This document shows positions 44,255-57,700 of a stretch of 64,000 bases of DNA, one piece after another; the first letter of the stretch is position 1; every line of letters starts with the position of its first letter. Origin of the DNA: Mermis nigrescens (taxonomy: Eukaryota > Nematoda > Enoplea > Mermithida > Mermithidae); NCBI GenBank assembly GCA_036768485.1, contig JAVLUZ010000142.1, positions 19,093,735 to 19,157,734 of the forward strand, written 5' to 3'. The notes under the pieces were generated by a model. It saw only the letters and a list, made by a program, of their open reading frames with translations. It searched no databases and was not told the origin of the DNA. The position numbers and the translations under genes are program-made.

Positions 44255-45656
44255 CTCATAAGCGGAAAGCGGAGAAGTTGGGCAGAAAAAGCCAAGACAG
44301 AAACTTGCTTTACACCTCCGATTTTAGACTTTACACCTCCCGACATAGCTCAAAATTGATGTAAATAAACACAATTTCCTATGACAGTTGAATCTTATAA
44401 CGCACATTATTTTTATTTTTTTATACTTATCCCGACTTATGACAAGAGAAATTGGCGAAAAAAAGAGACAAAAACGTAATATTACACCATCCACCAGATT
44501 GTAAACTTTAAAAATCTGAAATTAACTCGCCATTGAGTGGAAAAGAAATTCGGTGTGGGCCAGTTTGTAGCCCTTGAGTCGACGTAGATTTGTGTGTGAA
44601 AAACTATCGTTCCGCATCCTAATGAAGGTATTCACTGGTCAAAAAGGGAAAGAAAATGTGTTTTCCCACCCCAATATTACACCCCTGATTTCGAACTTTA
44701 CACCTCCATCCTCCATAAGTAACTCAATATTGCGTTTCTTTAAACGCAGTTTGCTGCGACTCGTAGCCCTTGGAACGCACTCTATTTTTATTCTATTCGA
44801 CTTGTCCCGAGTTATAAACGGAGAAGCTGGGGAGAAATCTGAGACAAAACCTGTTTTCTGCATCATCTACTGATGTGTAAAGTTCAAACTACTATATTTA
44901 AGTCCGTATTGAATGTAAAAAAAGTTTGCTGATGAACCAAAAGTAGCCCTTGAGTCGTAGTACACTTCTATCACAAAAATTATTTAGGACATACATGTAA
45001 CCGGAGTTGTTAGCAGACAAAAAGAGGCCAACATGTTTTTTTCACCCTCAGATTCTTTACACTCTTTACGCTACCACTTTGTGAATTGGTCACTTTAGAA
45101 AAAGTGGTTTTGAGTGTACTCAATTGTTTACAATTCAAAGAAGCAGACTAAACAGAATGCAAAACTGAGTTAGAAAAGTCGTGTGCCCATAATTTAAAAA
45201 ATCCATATGTTATAACTTTCCAGTAAAACTTTACATGCACTTTACACACCGAGTATTGATTTAAAAAAACGACACTGGCACGGGATTTATTAATAATCTA
45301 TATTTTTTTAAAAACCGAACAATACAAGAGTTTTCTGTTATAGCTGTAGGAGGGAGGGGCCGCATAATCTTTGGGTACCCAAATATATTATAGGTAGGTA
45401 CGCGCTAACGCGCTGCCTATGTATGATATCACAGATTGCGATTAATCTTTGATCCATGGATCTATGAAAGTATCGTAATCTGTTGATTTACTGTCAACAA
45501 ATTTTTTTTTCAAAACTGCGACCCAAACTGAAGCGAGCTCTACTACAAGTATCGAAATTTTCAACAAAAAATCGAAATCAGCTTTTCTAGCCAAGTCATA
45601 ATATAATTTGCAATTTTATCTATAAAAAATAGAATTTAAGTGGTTCATGATGTGAG

Positions 45657-45663
45657 TATATAA
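45657..45663 (+). promoter_or_regulatory. TATA-like box upstream of the GFRP gene
   Basis: TATATAA lies 68 bases before the ATG at 45725. No clear initiator sits 30 bases on. The bases just before the ATG (TTCTGTTAGCTTCAG|GACA) also look like a splice acceptor, so an upstream non-coding exon is an alternative. Confidence 0.35.
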
Positions 45664-45724
45664 TAGCGAATTAAAGTGCGCTTTTTAATGCCGCGTCTGT
45701 TGTAATTCTGTTAGCTTCAGGACA

Positions 45725-45961
45725 ATGCCTTATTTGATAATTAGATCCGACACTTTATCGGGCCCAACAATTGTAGGGGATGATCAAAGTGACAAAAACT
45801 TGATGAAATGGTTAGAAGCCGGCTACTGCGAAGCTTCCAGATCTTACGTAACTTATTACGCCGCCAGACTTGTGTTAGACAAACTCGAATTGCTTGGCTA
45901 TCGAGTAGTCTGTTCAGCTGAAAGCCATAGTCGTACGACTTGGACGCTGAGAAAACTGTGA
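45725..45961 (+). CDS. GCHFR: GTP cyclohydrolase I feedback regulatory protein (GFRP)
   Basis: A complete 78-codon frame, ATG to TGA, in one exon. GFRP forms a pentamer that binds GTP cyclohydrolase I and transmits inhibition by tetrahydrobiopterin and activation by phenylalanine. Recognised by MPYLIIRSDTLSGPTIVGDD (vertebrate GFRP also opens MPYL and has GPTMVGDEQSD), the following QSD, and the C-terminal block RLVLDKLELLGYRVV. It is slightly shorter than vertebrate GFRP (84). It lies just outside the inverted-repeat region. Vertebrate genes have introns, so the intronless form here could reflect intron loss or a retrocopy, though no poly(A) tract follows. Confidence 0.9.
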   Translation: MPYLIIRSDTLSGPTIVGDDQSDKNLMKWLEAGYCEASRSYVTYYAARLVLDKLELLGYRVVCSAESHSRTTWTLRKL

Positions 45962-46484
45962 TAACTCACTTGTTTTAATTGATTATGGTGATCATGCAGC
46001 AATTCAGTCATACATATTTCATTGCACCACGAGTCTGTAACATTTTATATAATTGATTTTTCATGGATGATAAAAACACGAAAAGGAATAACTTCAGCTG
46101 TTGTTGCAAATAAGAATCGTGTTAGGGGCAAATTTACGGGGGGGGTCGTCCTCACTTGAACCAACTTGACTGTAAGAATAGGAACGTTTTTTCTGTTATT
46201 TCTGGTCATCGGTTTCGCAATCTCATATTTAGTACCTAATCGTTTATTATTAGTGTAATGACGAAAATTTTCATGATTCTTAAATCTGGACCTTAAAAGA
46301 GTTTTAGCGCTTCGCGTGCTTATGTGTTCCACAAAGTTTTTAAAAAACTATCCAAAGTAAAAAACGGAAGCATTTTTCTGCACAAAATTGGCAAAAACTT
46401 TGAAAAAATCCTGCAACAAAATTGATAAAAAATAAAATAAAACGGCGAAAAAGAGCTATGATGCGAGCGAATTTAGACCTTATA

Positions 46485-47052
46485 TTTTTGACCATTTGAG
46501 GAATTAAAATACCAATGCCATCAATCCTAAATCCAAAGAGGGAGGAGGGGCTCAAACAGTGGTTTTTTGCGCCTTAATGGTCTTAAAAACTAGTGAAAAA
46601 ATAACGAAAATTTTTTTAGTCCGCAGAGTCAAGAAATTTGTTTTTGATTTTCATCTATGCTTGACCTTCATTTTGCTTTATTTTCAACAGGAAATTTCTT
46701 TTTCTATTCTAGAGCACACATATGTACAAGCGCATGAAAAGGGAGGGGGTTTTGGTCTGAGACCAGACATGCACAGCAAGAGGATTCTGGAGGAGTTGAA
46801 ATTTTGATACATTTTTCGGCTCAAAAAAATTTCAAAAAAGTTAGAATAAATTGAACAAAAATATCGGCAAAAAGGAGTAGCGGCAGAAAGCGCTGAAAAA
46901 CTGACACTTTTGAGAAAACAAATATCTTAAAACCCGACAGCACCTTTTCCACGAATTTTTGGGAACATCGCGAATTCTGGGAAGGAGTGGAAAAATTTCT
47001 GGAAGTGTGTTTGAAAGTTACCCCATCTAAGCTCCCAGAGATCATGCATGGT
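46485..47052. repeat. Family D copy followed by family B copy
   Basis: 46485-46760 is family D ('cttcattttgctttattttc' and 'ctattctagagcac'). 46768-47052 is family B ('agacatgcacagcaagagga', 'ggcagaaagcgctgaaaaac', ending 'gagatcatgcatggtctc'). Confidence 0.55.
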
Positions 47053-47269
47053 CTCTAGAACCCCAAAATCGAAAAATCGGGAATCTTTTGAGAAAAATGA
47101 GGTCAAACGAAGGCGAAAAATGGAGGATAATCGAAAATTTACGGCCAACCAAAACGGCGTCGTCAGAACGTCTCATTTTGCATGGTACACATATATATAC
47201 AACGTATGTATGTGCAAATGTCATACATTGAATGTGAATGGGATTCGGACCAGACTTGCAAACGATTTC

Positions 47270-48085
47270 TGGCTACGTTTCAAAATTCTTTAGACTTTTT
47301 TAAAAGTAAGGTGATTCGAAAGTAGTAAAAATTCAGCCAATCGGCGTTAGGGCTTGGCTCATAAGCCTAATGTTTTGTTATCTGGGCCAGTTTAGTTCTT
47401 AGGAGCTGTAAGAGTGTAACCGACAGCGTTGCACAGGAAAAATACTTACTTCTAAATAAACAACCCGCGGTGGAACTCTGTATTTCGCGCAGTGTAGTGA
47501 CTGGTCATTAGACCACTTACATATGTACATATGTGCAGTCTGTTTCACAAAAGTTCGGTCTAAATTTTAAAACCATTTCGACAATAATGTAACTNNNNNN
47601 NNNNNNNNNNNNNNNNNNNNNNNNNNNNNNNNNNNNNNNNNNNNNNNNNNNNNNNNNNNNNNNNNNNNNNNNNNNNNNNNNNNNNNNNNNNNNNCAGATT
47701 TAAGTACCTACTTACCAAAATAAGTCCCGAAGGTGAATACACCCCGTTCCTTGTTGCTTCAGTAGACTTGGACGGGCCCTGTATTTACAATAAGCTGACA
47801 GATTGCAATTAAAGCATTTATCTGCTGATGTATAATTATCGTAATCTGCAACTCGATGAAAATTCTTTAAACTTATGCACGAAGTTATGTGAAACAGATT
47901 ATCGGGAAGCGGCGGTGAACCATAAATGTTACAGAGCTCATTTAACAATTAGAGAATCAGTTGACGTGAGACTTGAGAGACGGACCCGTACTAAAAACTG
48001 TTATTTGCCGATTGGCTGAATGGTTAATGCATTCAAATAACCATTCTGTAAAAAGTCTTAAGGATTTTAAAACGGACTACAAGAG
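47270..48085. mobile_element. Second CAGTCTGTTT-type MITE, containing a nested palindromic MITE and the assembly gap
   Basis: Left 'gtttcaaaattctttagac' and 'aattcagccaatcggcg'; right, reversed, 'gccgattggctgaatggtta' and 'ttttaaaacggactac'. Inside, 'cagtctgtttcacaaaagtt' (47536) and 'gaagttatgtgaaacagatt' (ending 47902) are the two ends of a nested palindromic MITE like the one at 48274, with the N run between them. Confidence 0.65.
47595..47694. other. Assembly gap (100 N)
   Basis: Exactly 100 N, the usual placeholder for a gap of unknown size. It falls in the centre of a near-palindrome, which is hard to sequence and assemble. Confidence 0.99.
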
Positions 48086-48273
48086 CTGCAAATCCTACAA
48101 GTTTTTCGTGCCTCTGGTTTTTATAAATTGGTACCTGTCACATTTCCGATGCAGGTTGTAGAATGTATTGCACAGTTTTAATTGGGTCTCCGTTCTATCC
48201 AACACTTCACATATCTATGTACTTGCCTTCGTTGTTGCATTAAAAAAAGCGTTTCAGCGCGCCTGTCGTAAAG

Positions 48274-48441
48274 TATAGTCTGTTTCACATAACTTCGGGC
48301 ATAAATTTTAAAAGTATCTCCGACAATAAGCTGACAGATTGCGAATAAAGCATTGATCTGATATATAATTATCGTAATCCTCGGCTTATTGTCGATAAGA
48401 ATTCTAAAATTTATGCACGAAGTTATGTGAAACAGACTATA
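48274..48441. mobile_element. 168-bp palindromic MITE (TATAGTCTGTTTCA)
   Basis: It begins TATAGTCTGTTTCACATAAC and ends with the reverse. Arms of about 65 bases include 'ataaattttaaa' and 'gacaataagc'. The centre is 'gattgcgaataaagcattga'. TA occurs at both borders. Confidence 0.93.
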
Positions 48442-48638
48442 AGTGCAAGTCCTTAATGTTAGCTTGATAAAAATATAAGTTACTTTCTGTAGTTATGCGA
48501 ATTCATGACATCAACAAAGTGTTGAAGAGAACAACAAAGCGAGGCAAATTTGCTTTCGGACAAGTCACCTTGCAGTTGCTGTGCTTATTGCTAGCGATTT
48601 GTCAATTCTTGACGTCTTAAAGGCCGATCAATTTCTTT

Positions 48639-48720
48639 ATGGATTCGGAAAGTTCGGGCGAATTACAGTGTTATAATAAGGGCTGCTTACAGAAATTTAA
48701 ACCGGAGGAAAACGACGAAA
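48639..48720 (+). CDS. CHORDC1: CHORDC1-like exon 1
   Basis: ATG at 48639; 27 codons plus one base, [20 protein letters not shown] then KPEENDE; donor GTTAGT at 48721. CHORD1 begins at Cys11. The usual GCG of the family reads GCL here. Confidence 0.93.
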
Positions 48721-51700
48721 GTTAGTTTGATATCTGCTGTGCAACTAGAGATGAAAATCGGAGTATCATTTTTGAACCGAATGAGCCAGAGGACCTGCCG
48801 ATTCGCAGGGTCCAACCCGCAACCTGCACACATTAGGGGTCTGTTCGACCCGACCCGAAGAAAACCCGTAGATTTAGAGTGGCTTTTATTCATAATAGAA
48901 TAGTTTATTGGCTGAATTACATGGACAAGACATGTTACAACAAATACCAATACAATAATGCAAAGAATTATTAAATGAGCAATTTTAGGAAAGGAATTGT
49001 CAATAAATGCAAAAAATAACGCAAAATAAGTGGGTTAGTATGTAAGTAAAGCCAATGCGTACAGGCAGTGCACGTACATACGCCCCTTAAGAAATTCTAA
49101 TAAATTAAGCTTTGAAACCAAAACCCTAAACTGTTTAAAATTTCTGCAGTCAACAATACATTGTGGCAATGTATTCCAAATTCTAGCCACCCTGTTTGCA
49201 AAATCGTTCTTTCTACAATCCAAATGAGATTTTCTAATATACAACTTTATGTCGTTATTTGACCTAGTGCCCCAGTTAGGCGCAGATTCGAAAAAAATTT
49301 GAAACAGAAAGCAGCTGTCCCTTAATTATCCTAAAAGCAAAAGTAAGGTCAAAATAGATACGCCGTGTTTCGAGTCTTTCAAGATCTAACAAATTCAATC
49401 GTTCGCTATAAGACAAATCCTGCTGTTGAACTTTGATAGAGCGCACAATGACGAACTTTGATAGAGGGCACTAATTTCGAGTATTTTTTAAGCATTAAGA
49501 TAGCAGAGATTTCTTTGAATATTTCGCCAAAAAATCAGATTTTACCTTTTATTTAAAGAATAGCGAAAACTACGGAAGGCAGTGGGTATTCGGCAATATT
49601 GCCTCCAATTTTGTGCTAAATGGCAATGGGCAATTAGCTCATGCCCCTGCAGGGCTATTTGCCAATATTTTTTCGTTTGAAAAATGTGGTTGCAGAAATG
49701 TGCTTTTCCTGGGATAGAACCCTTTCTACCAAAATACATTAAGGAATTATAGTCGGCACGGCACCACACGTGGGAGGGGGCTTGGGGGTATGCACTCCTG
49801 AGAAGGCCGAATGCTCCCTAGAAACCAAAATACTCCCCAGAAGTCAAAATACCCCCAGAGACCAAAATACCCTTCAGAATTCGATTTTTGAAAATTTTTT
49901 GGTTTTTCGCGATTTGTTGAAAAATAATGTTTTTCCGCCATACCACCATACATGCACGGCATGGTAATTCTGGGGATGAATAAAGTTATAAAGTGCCTTT
50001 TTTGGTTTCGAAAATGGTAAATACGCTTGAAAAATATCGTTTTTCAGCTTTTCTAACGATGCTCTATCTTTCTGGAGCATAAAAAAATTTCGAGAAAGAA
50101 ATCAAAAAAGTCGGGACAAATTGAACAAAATATAGCCAAAACATGAGTATAATGGCACGAAGCGCCGAAAATTTGGCACTTTTGAGCAGATAGATAGCTA
50201 GAAACGCTTAAAATATATTTTCTACAAATTTTTAGAAAATTTTGGGAACCTAAAAATCGTTGATTCTGGGGGAAGGTGGAAAAATTTTATGGAGGGGTGA
50301 AAATTTTCCGGGGGGGAAACCCCGAACTCTCCCCTAAGACCATTTTTTGACCTTTAAAAAGCCTTGCACCCCCAGAATTTTTGGTGCTGCCCATCTATGG
50401 TCGGCAACGCAGACCACTGCAGGCCAGTAATTGCTTCTTAATTTTCTGATCAACTAATTTATATGAATCGTCTAGTAAATCATAAACACTACAATACATT
50501 GATTAAATATGTAAGTAAAATGGGAATGATGACCATACCTGGGCGTGGGGAGGTTTAGGGAGTATGCACCCCGAGAAACCAAAATACCCTCCTCCCAGAA
50601 TTCAACTTTTGAAATGTTTTTGTTAATTCGCAATTTTTTGATGCCAATGGATGGTGCTCGATGACAAACGTTGAAAAATGGTGTTTTTTCGCCATACCAC
50701 CATTTTAAAGGTCATTTTTTGGCTTTTGAAAAAATCTTGCATCCCAGAACTTTGGTGCCGCCCACCTATGATGATGACCTTCGTACGTGACTGTGTGTAG
50801 TGTTTCAAGTCAGGATCGCTTTATAAATGTTCCGGTACCTACTAGGGATGGGAATGGCACAGGCACCGGGCCGGTGCCAGCATGGCATCGGCGCGGTGAC
50901 AACTAATAATAGAGAAAGATTGTAGCTAATTATCTCTTCTTTATTATACAAAAAAATCTTCCAAATTTAGCGTTTTACTCTAATGCTGAATTATGTTTAG
51001 ATGCAGACATTAATACTCGATTCATCAATAATAGTAATTACATTTTTTGCAGTAGTTGCACTAAGATTTCGACTCATGCTGCACGCATATCGTAAAATAT
51101 TGTGGAATTAAAGCAAAAGTTTGATTGTTTAACATAGTAGAATGTTATCCAATTAATTAAATAATTCTTTGAAAATAAAATTCTGATTATATGAACTCTA
51201 AAGTAGGCGTTATTACCAATTGGAGTCGACAGAATACCGACATGCATGGTTACAAACGAACGTATTTCTTGAAGAAATACTTCAGAGGGCTTGATTTGTG
51301 GAGAATAATTACTAGCTCAACCCTATGTATGAACTATTTGCTATATGATCAACAAAAGTCTGATATTATCCGAAGATTCTGAAGATAATATGATAATTTT
51401 AATGATGATCAAAGTGACGAAGTAGTAAATGCAGAATATATGGGTTCCGTCAGAAATCCTTTAAAGTGGGTTTATAAAATGTCCAGATTTTTACAACCCT
51501 TGCTGGAATTGTTAAAGTAAGGCGCGGAAAGCAAGTTTGATTAAAAACTGTCTATTGTTTCCCGAAATATTACGAATTTTAACGCAAAATTCGTTTTTTC
51601 GCGTTTAGCATCAATAGGTGCTTCTAATTTATGCTTTTATAGTTTTATCACCAAAAAATAATTTTCCGTGTAATTTATGACATGCTCATGGCGAATATTC

Positions 51701-54700
51701 TAATTCTTTTGCTAAAAATATTTTTTAGCGTGACATGCAAATATAAGCAAGTTTTCGTCCAAACTTCTAAAAGTCGACCTTGGCAGCTATATGTCGAGCA
51801 AAGTGCGAGTAATACTAACCTAAGCAGCCCAAAACACTCATTAATCTAAACTAATCCTAAGCCTAAATACAATTAAGAGAAAACCGACTTGCAGAATAAG
51901 TGCCAGGACTGTCTATTCTTAAGCACTGTTGAATTGTGAACTTCAAGCTGCTAATAGCTCGCTCAATATTAGACGAATTTTCATAAATCTTTCTTTCCGC
52001 GCCTTCTTTTCTTATTTTCTGAAAGTTTTGCAAAAATTTCGGACTTCCTAAACTCGTTTTTAACAATTCCTGACGGAAACCAAATTCCGCATTCTAGCTG
52101 TGACGAAAAAATGATAAAGTGGTTTAAATTTAAATTTTCAAATATTCACCTTCAGGGCCGTATTCAAAGGGGGCGATGGGGGCGGCCGTTCACCCCCCTT
52201 GGTCGAAAAATTTTCGAAAGGTTAGATATGTAATGCAAGGAAAGATGGAAAAATCGAATGTTGTTATAGCAAAATCTTCAACTTTCCGGCGCTTCACGCC
52301 TTATGTGACGTATTTTCTATAATTTTGGCCTAATCGCGACTAAAAAATGACTGCCTTCTGAGTTTAATGAACAGAGCATGTCGAGAAACGTCGAAAAATG
52401 CGGTTCTTGCGAGCTACCCCGTTGAGTTTCCGAGATATAGACCAATTTATGTTGGGTCCGCCCCTCCCCTTGGCCGGATCCTGGATACGGGCCTGCATAC
52501 CTATGTTAGTTTTTCACAGCACATAAGATCTTCTATACAGTGCTTTGAAAATTTCGTGTTTTTCTGCACCATTTCTTAACGTACACTATAAAAGGGACAC
52601 AAAAAGCTTTTACATTGATTTATAAGTTTTACTATGGTCAGAATTGTCAAAAAATGCACCTTATTCAAAGTTCCTCCAAAAATTTCTTGAAGATCTTACG
52701 TGCGCCTCTGCAGGAACCAATATTAAATCCACCAACCATTATTAAGCTTTATAAAGGTAAAATTGGGCGGAATGACCTCAATCCATAGTCCAAGTATGGC
52801 TATATATTATATATACAGTACAAAAAATTGTAGCATTGGTATGCTTGTCTTTAAGATTGCTAGTAGAATATATAAAGCTTGAATCTGTTGTCAACATTTA
52901 CTGTAGCTAATGGAGTTAAACAATTACTGCTAAAATTTGTGTTATATTGCATTAATATGTACTTTGTTTATTTATAGAATCTTGCACATTCCATCCCGGA
53001 GAGCCAGTTTTTCACGACGTCTATAAATCGTGGAGTTGCTGCAATAAGAAGACAACTGATTTTACCGTATTTCTGAGTACAAAAGTTAGTTATTGCAAAT
53101 GGCGAACTGAACTTTTGCGCTTTTATTGCTACTCATTTTAAGTATTGTTGACCATTCGCATTTTGAAAGTTTATTTTCGAAACAAGAATATATATTTTAG
53201 CTTATAGTCAGCTTGATTGCGTGCACGTCACGTCATAGGCTTAATCAGTTTAAATGTTATCAACAGTACACTTGATCCAATTCAAATACATATATTTCAG
53301 TCATAGATGCTCAATTTCAGGGTTGACGGAGGGGGGTAAAATCTCGGAAATCCTAACCAGTAAAATTAGTGTTCACTATCTTTTTCGCTTGTCAAACAAC
53401 GAAAATGATCAAAATAGCCTATTAAACGGTTTTTCGTGGTGATACCGCTTTTTTAAAGCATAGTCCACGGAATTTTTGAAGTTCTGTGTCTCGATAATTT
53501 ATACATTGCTTTAGAAAAAATTCAAAAAAAAATCAAAAAATTGCTTGATTTTAAATTTAGATATGAATAATTTAACCGTTTAACTTACCTATATAAATGA
53601 CTCAGAGTATACGTGGGCAAGGTAGAGATGACCATGGGAGGGGTTGAATCCTGGAATGGTCATATAGTAAGTTGTAGTTATTGTTCTTTTCACGAGGTCT
53701 CTTTTCACGTGTACAAAGATGGTCCCCGAAAGCCCAGTATACATTCTATACATGCAAATTCTAGGGTATTATAACATTGATTCAGTAGTACATAATGTGC
53801 GATAATTGCGTCTCTAAACCCCTACTAGTGAAGCGTAGGAAATTTGCCGAAAAATTTTCATACTTTTACCCTTTTTCAGGTCGAATTTTTGGTACTTTTT
53901 CGCAGTAAGCACAAAAATTATCTTGCAGCACTTTTCATTTTCTCGAAATCGTATGACAGTACCTACTTGATTTTCAAAAAGTTCAGGTAGGTCTAATACC
54001 AGTGATCGACCGGGCCTGAAAATCTGACCCGGCCGGGGCCGGGTCTAAAGTAACAAGGCCGGGGCCGAGGCCGGTCTCGTATATTATATAATATATATCG
54101 CATATAGTTACATAAATTATTAGCTGTATACATTTCACATTACACAAGCTATAAATATATCTCATATATTAGAACCCCAGAAAAATGCTTTTTATATCAT
54201 CAATAGCATGCATAATGTAATAATATATTGCAATATTTTTATTCGAATATAGAACCATGCCAGCCTATTGATTTTCTTAAAACAATATGATATGCGCTCG
54301 CATATTATACCTCGAAAACACTGATTTGTGATAGTGTTATAGTACAAAGTCCCTTTGTGCACGTGCTAAGACAATGTGTATCAAAATTTTTTTGTCCTTA
54401 TAGCGCATATTATATTTCAATATCTATATATATGTACATAGCTCAGTCACGCGTTCAGTATTCTAAAATTGCATTTTTCGATCTTTAGCAATATACTTGA
54501 GCAAATTCTGAATCTCTGACAATGTTTTAAAATACAGAAGTTTGTCCAAGAGGCGTGAGGCGCCAAAGCTTAAGATGTTTAAATATTCTCACACTTTAAA
54601 GCCGAATTAGCGGTATTTTTGGGGTAGACATCGAAAACTTACCAGATTGATGCAAAATAAGTTCTTCATTTTTATCATGTTGTTAAACTTATAGGCTCAC

Positions 54701-57700
54701 TCAAATAACTTCCGTTCATTTGGACATTTGTTGAGTTTGTATGTCGTGGAATTAATCAAATCAATTTATACATATTTCTAACGTGGAATAACCAAACGTA
54801 CACAACGAAAGTCAGGGAGGGAGGGAACAAAGTTATATGATCGGAAAGGCTTATAAATATGTCTCATAAAACTATATGATGTGTTTGCTATTGAATTACG
54901 TTTTGTTCCATAAACGCTTATGCGTTTATCGAACAAACCGGGGCCGGTCACCCTCAGACCGGCCGGGACCGGGCGCCCGGTCGATCACTGTATAATACCC
55001 CCTCTCCCCCTACGCCAATGTGTGACTCCCAAACACTTCAAAATTATTGTCTTTGCATTAATAAGTTGGCTATCTTTTCAGTAGACTTCAATAATCATTA
55101 ATTTTTCCTTTGAGGGATCCTTGTAAAAAATAAAAATATTCCTCAATTTCGGGGACCCGGCTGATAACGTCCCCGAAAGTAGGGTTGCATTGAGGATTTA
55201 TAATTAGATTTCGGTCGAGACTAAACTTTTCTCGCAGTTTTCATAATACACCATGAATAATAATAACTGAATACATATTAATAGTTTTTAAGATACAATT
55301 TCTGTTGATACCTGGGACTGATCTGCTGCTTTGGTAATAAAGTACTGCTTTTGTATGTAAGTATAATTTATTTATTGTCTTTTTGCATGTATTTTCAGGC
55401 ATTTGTTTGTAGGAAACTAGCGCGGTTTATTAGTTTTATTAATTAATCTTTTTCAATACGCTGTTGATGAATTTTAGAAATAAAGGTTACTCACTCACTG
55501 GAACATTTATTGTCAAGTATACCTAGATTTGAAGGAGATTCTATTCCAGTATATATCTGAGCTGAGGTTGCGGTATACATTTCACGGAAAACATTCATCG
55601 ACTTTACTTTTTTCCTAAGTTCTATTCTAATTTCTGGCGGCCACAACGAAAAAGTCGCTGCCTGAGTGAGTAATTTCACGTAAAACGTCTAACACTACGT
55701 ACGTAACTAATCATTCATTACATATTATTTTGGTTAATATTTAGGGTTGTAAAACTGGGCGCCATAATGCAGAAAAACCGGTCGATGTCTCCAAGCCAGT
55801 TGTTGCTGAGAACGTTGATGAAAGCGAAAAAGTACATAATTTTTTCTTTTTAGCTGCGTTTTTTAAATTTTTTACTTAATTTTATATTAATATACAGCAA
55901 ATTTATCATTTAAGCTGATTTCTCTTCACTTAATCGACGAATTTTTTTATCTCTTGCCTTTGTATTTAATCATGTGCTTTACTGATAAAAACTACATGGA
56001 TAAATAATTCGGCGCAAAGCGCCGAAAAATTTTTAACATACTCTGCATGTTAAGCTCAAATTTCAGCGTTTTTGAGCGGTAAAAAACATATATGAACAAT
56101 AGATACGTCGCGGAGCGCCGGGAAAATTTCATGTTTTTTTATGTCATAACTCAAATTTGAGCTGTTTTGAGTGAGCTAGAAGGCAAAAATATAGCAGAAC
56201 AATTCATCCGGCGCGCAGTGCCGGAAAAAATTGACATGCTCTCTATGTCTAACTTAAATTTAAGCGATTTTTAGCGGTTTATAGAAGACAAGCGCCGGAA
56301 AATTTTGAGTTTAATAGCTCAAAAGTACATTATAAAACCTGTTTTGGCGGTGTTTTAGACGCACTTCGCTAATTTTCCATTTTTATCTTTTGGGGGACTC
56401 TTGGGAGAAACAATATTTTTTCTTATTCCAGGGGCGCCCCCCACTTCCCTGAATACGGCCTGTATATGTATGTATTTGTAAGAGCTTAATAATCAAATCG
56501 CGGATCGCTTACTTTAAAGCGGCTTGAACTCTTCGAAAATTTTTAAACTCCTAATTTTTCCTTCTCAAATTGAGAAAAGTTGCAGAAAATATTGGCACTG
56601 ACATACTTTTCTTAGCAAAATTTGCTATCAAAAAATAAACATTTTTTAGGAAGGCCCATGATTTTCTATTCCCTTTATTCATAGTTCAATAGGAATTGTC
56701 TTCTAACTGAAGTCTACGTGCTAAGTACGATTAACATTTGCACAAAATCTGCCTATCAATGGTCCTGCTCTAAATAATAGCCGATTTCGTGTTTTACGTT
56801 AAGTACGTCGTAGTTCTTGAAAGTGTAACTTTCCAAAATCGCATCTATTCCAGGTTGCTGTAATCAATGCACCGAAACCTCCGCAAAGCGCTCCACGACT
56901 TTCAGATGATCACCCAATGAAAAAATTACCAGTTGCAGTCGCTGCTTCGCTCAAAGCACATTTAATGAAAGCTAATGACTCAGATAGTCACAGAAACGCG
57001 ACCTTTGGTTAGTGTTGGCAAATATTGTTACAGAGCCTATATTTTCTTCTTATTCTGGCTTCAAACGTAGAGTTAAATGTCCAGTTTAATAATTTCTTTA
57101 CACTAGGTTGGTTTGTAGTCTTACTTGTGGCCGTAGACGCGACAAAGGTGCGCAAGGCCATACAAAACTTCACGCTTCTTCATTTTAAATAGTTTTCAGA
57201 TTTCTCAAACCTTTTTACGACTTTTCGGGATTTTCGATCTTGTTTTTAAGCGTATCGCCATTTTTTAGACCAAGAAAAGCACTTTAAAATTTCAAACCCC
57301 CAGAATTACCATGCTGTGCATGTCTGTGTGAAACAATGGATCATTATGTTCCTCAATACATATGCAACAGGCGTGTTTGATGGACCCACCGAGGTTGACT
57401 TTCTTTTTAGCAGATTTTCCGACTTAATTATTTTTCTAATCTGACTTTTTTGCGAAAACTTGCCTTTCTAGATCATTTTTACGTGCTTTCTTGACATTTT
57501 CGTCAAAAATAGGACGTAAAATTACTATCCCTTTTCCCAAAAAGTCTTTGTATTCACATTATACATACAAAGATAGCATTAAAAATCATTGTACGGCTTC
57601 AAAATCTTTGTGCAGTACAAAAAAGCATGATATGAACCTCTTGCTGATCGAAAAACGAAAGAGCATAGCTTTTCACACTTGTTCGAAACGTAGTGGTGTT

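Noticed and set aside
47595..47694. Open frame across the N run
   Set aside because: The frame exists only because N was translated as X.
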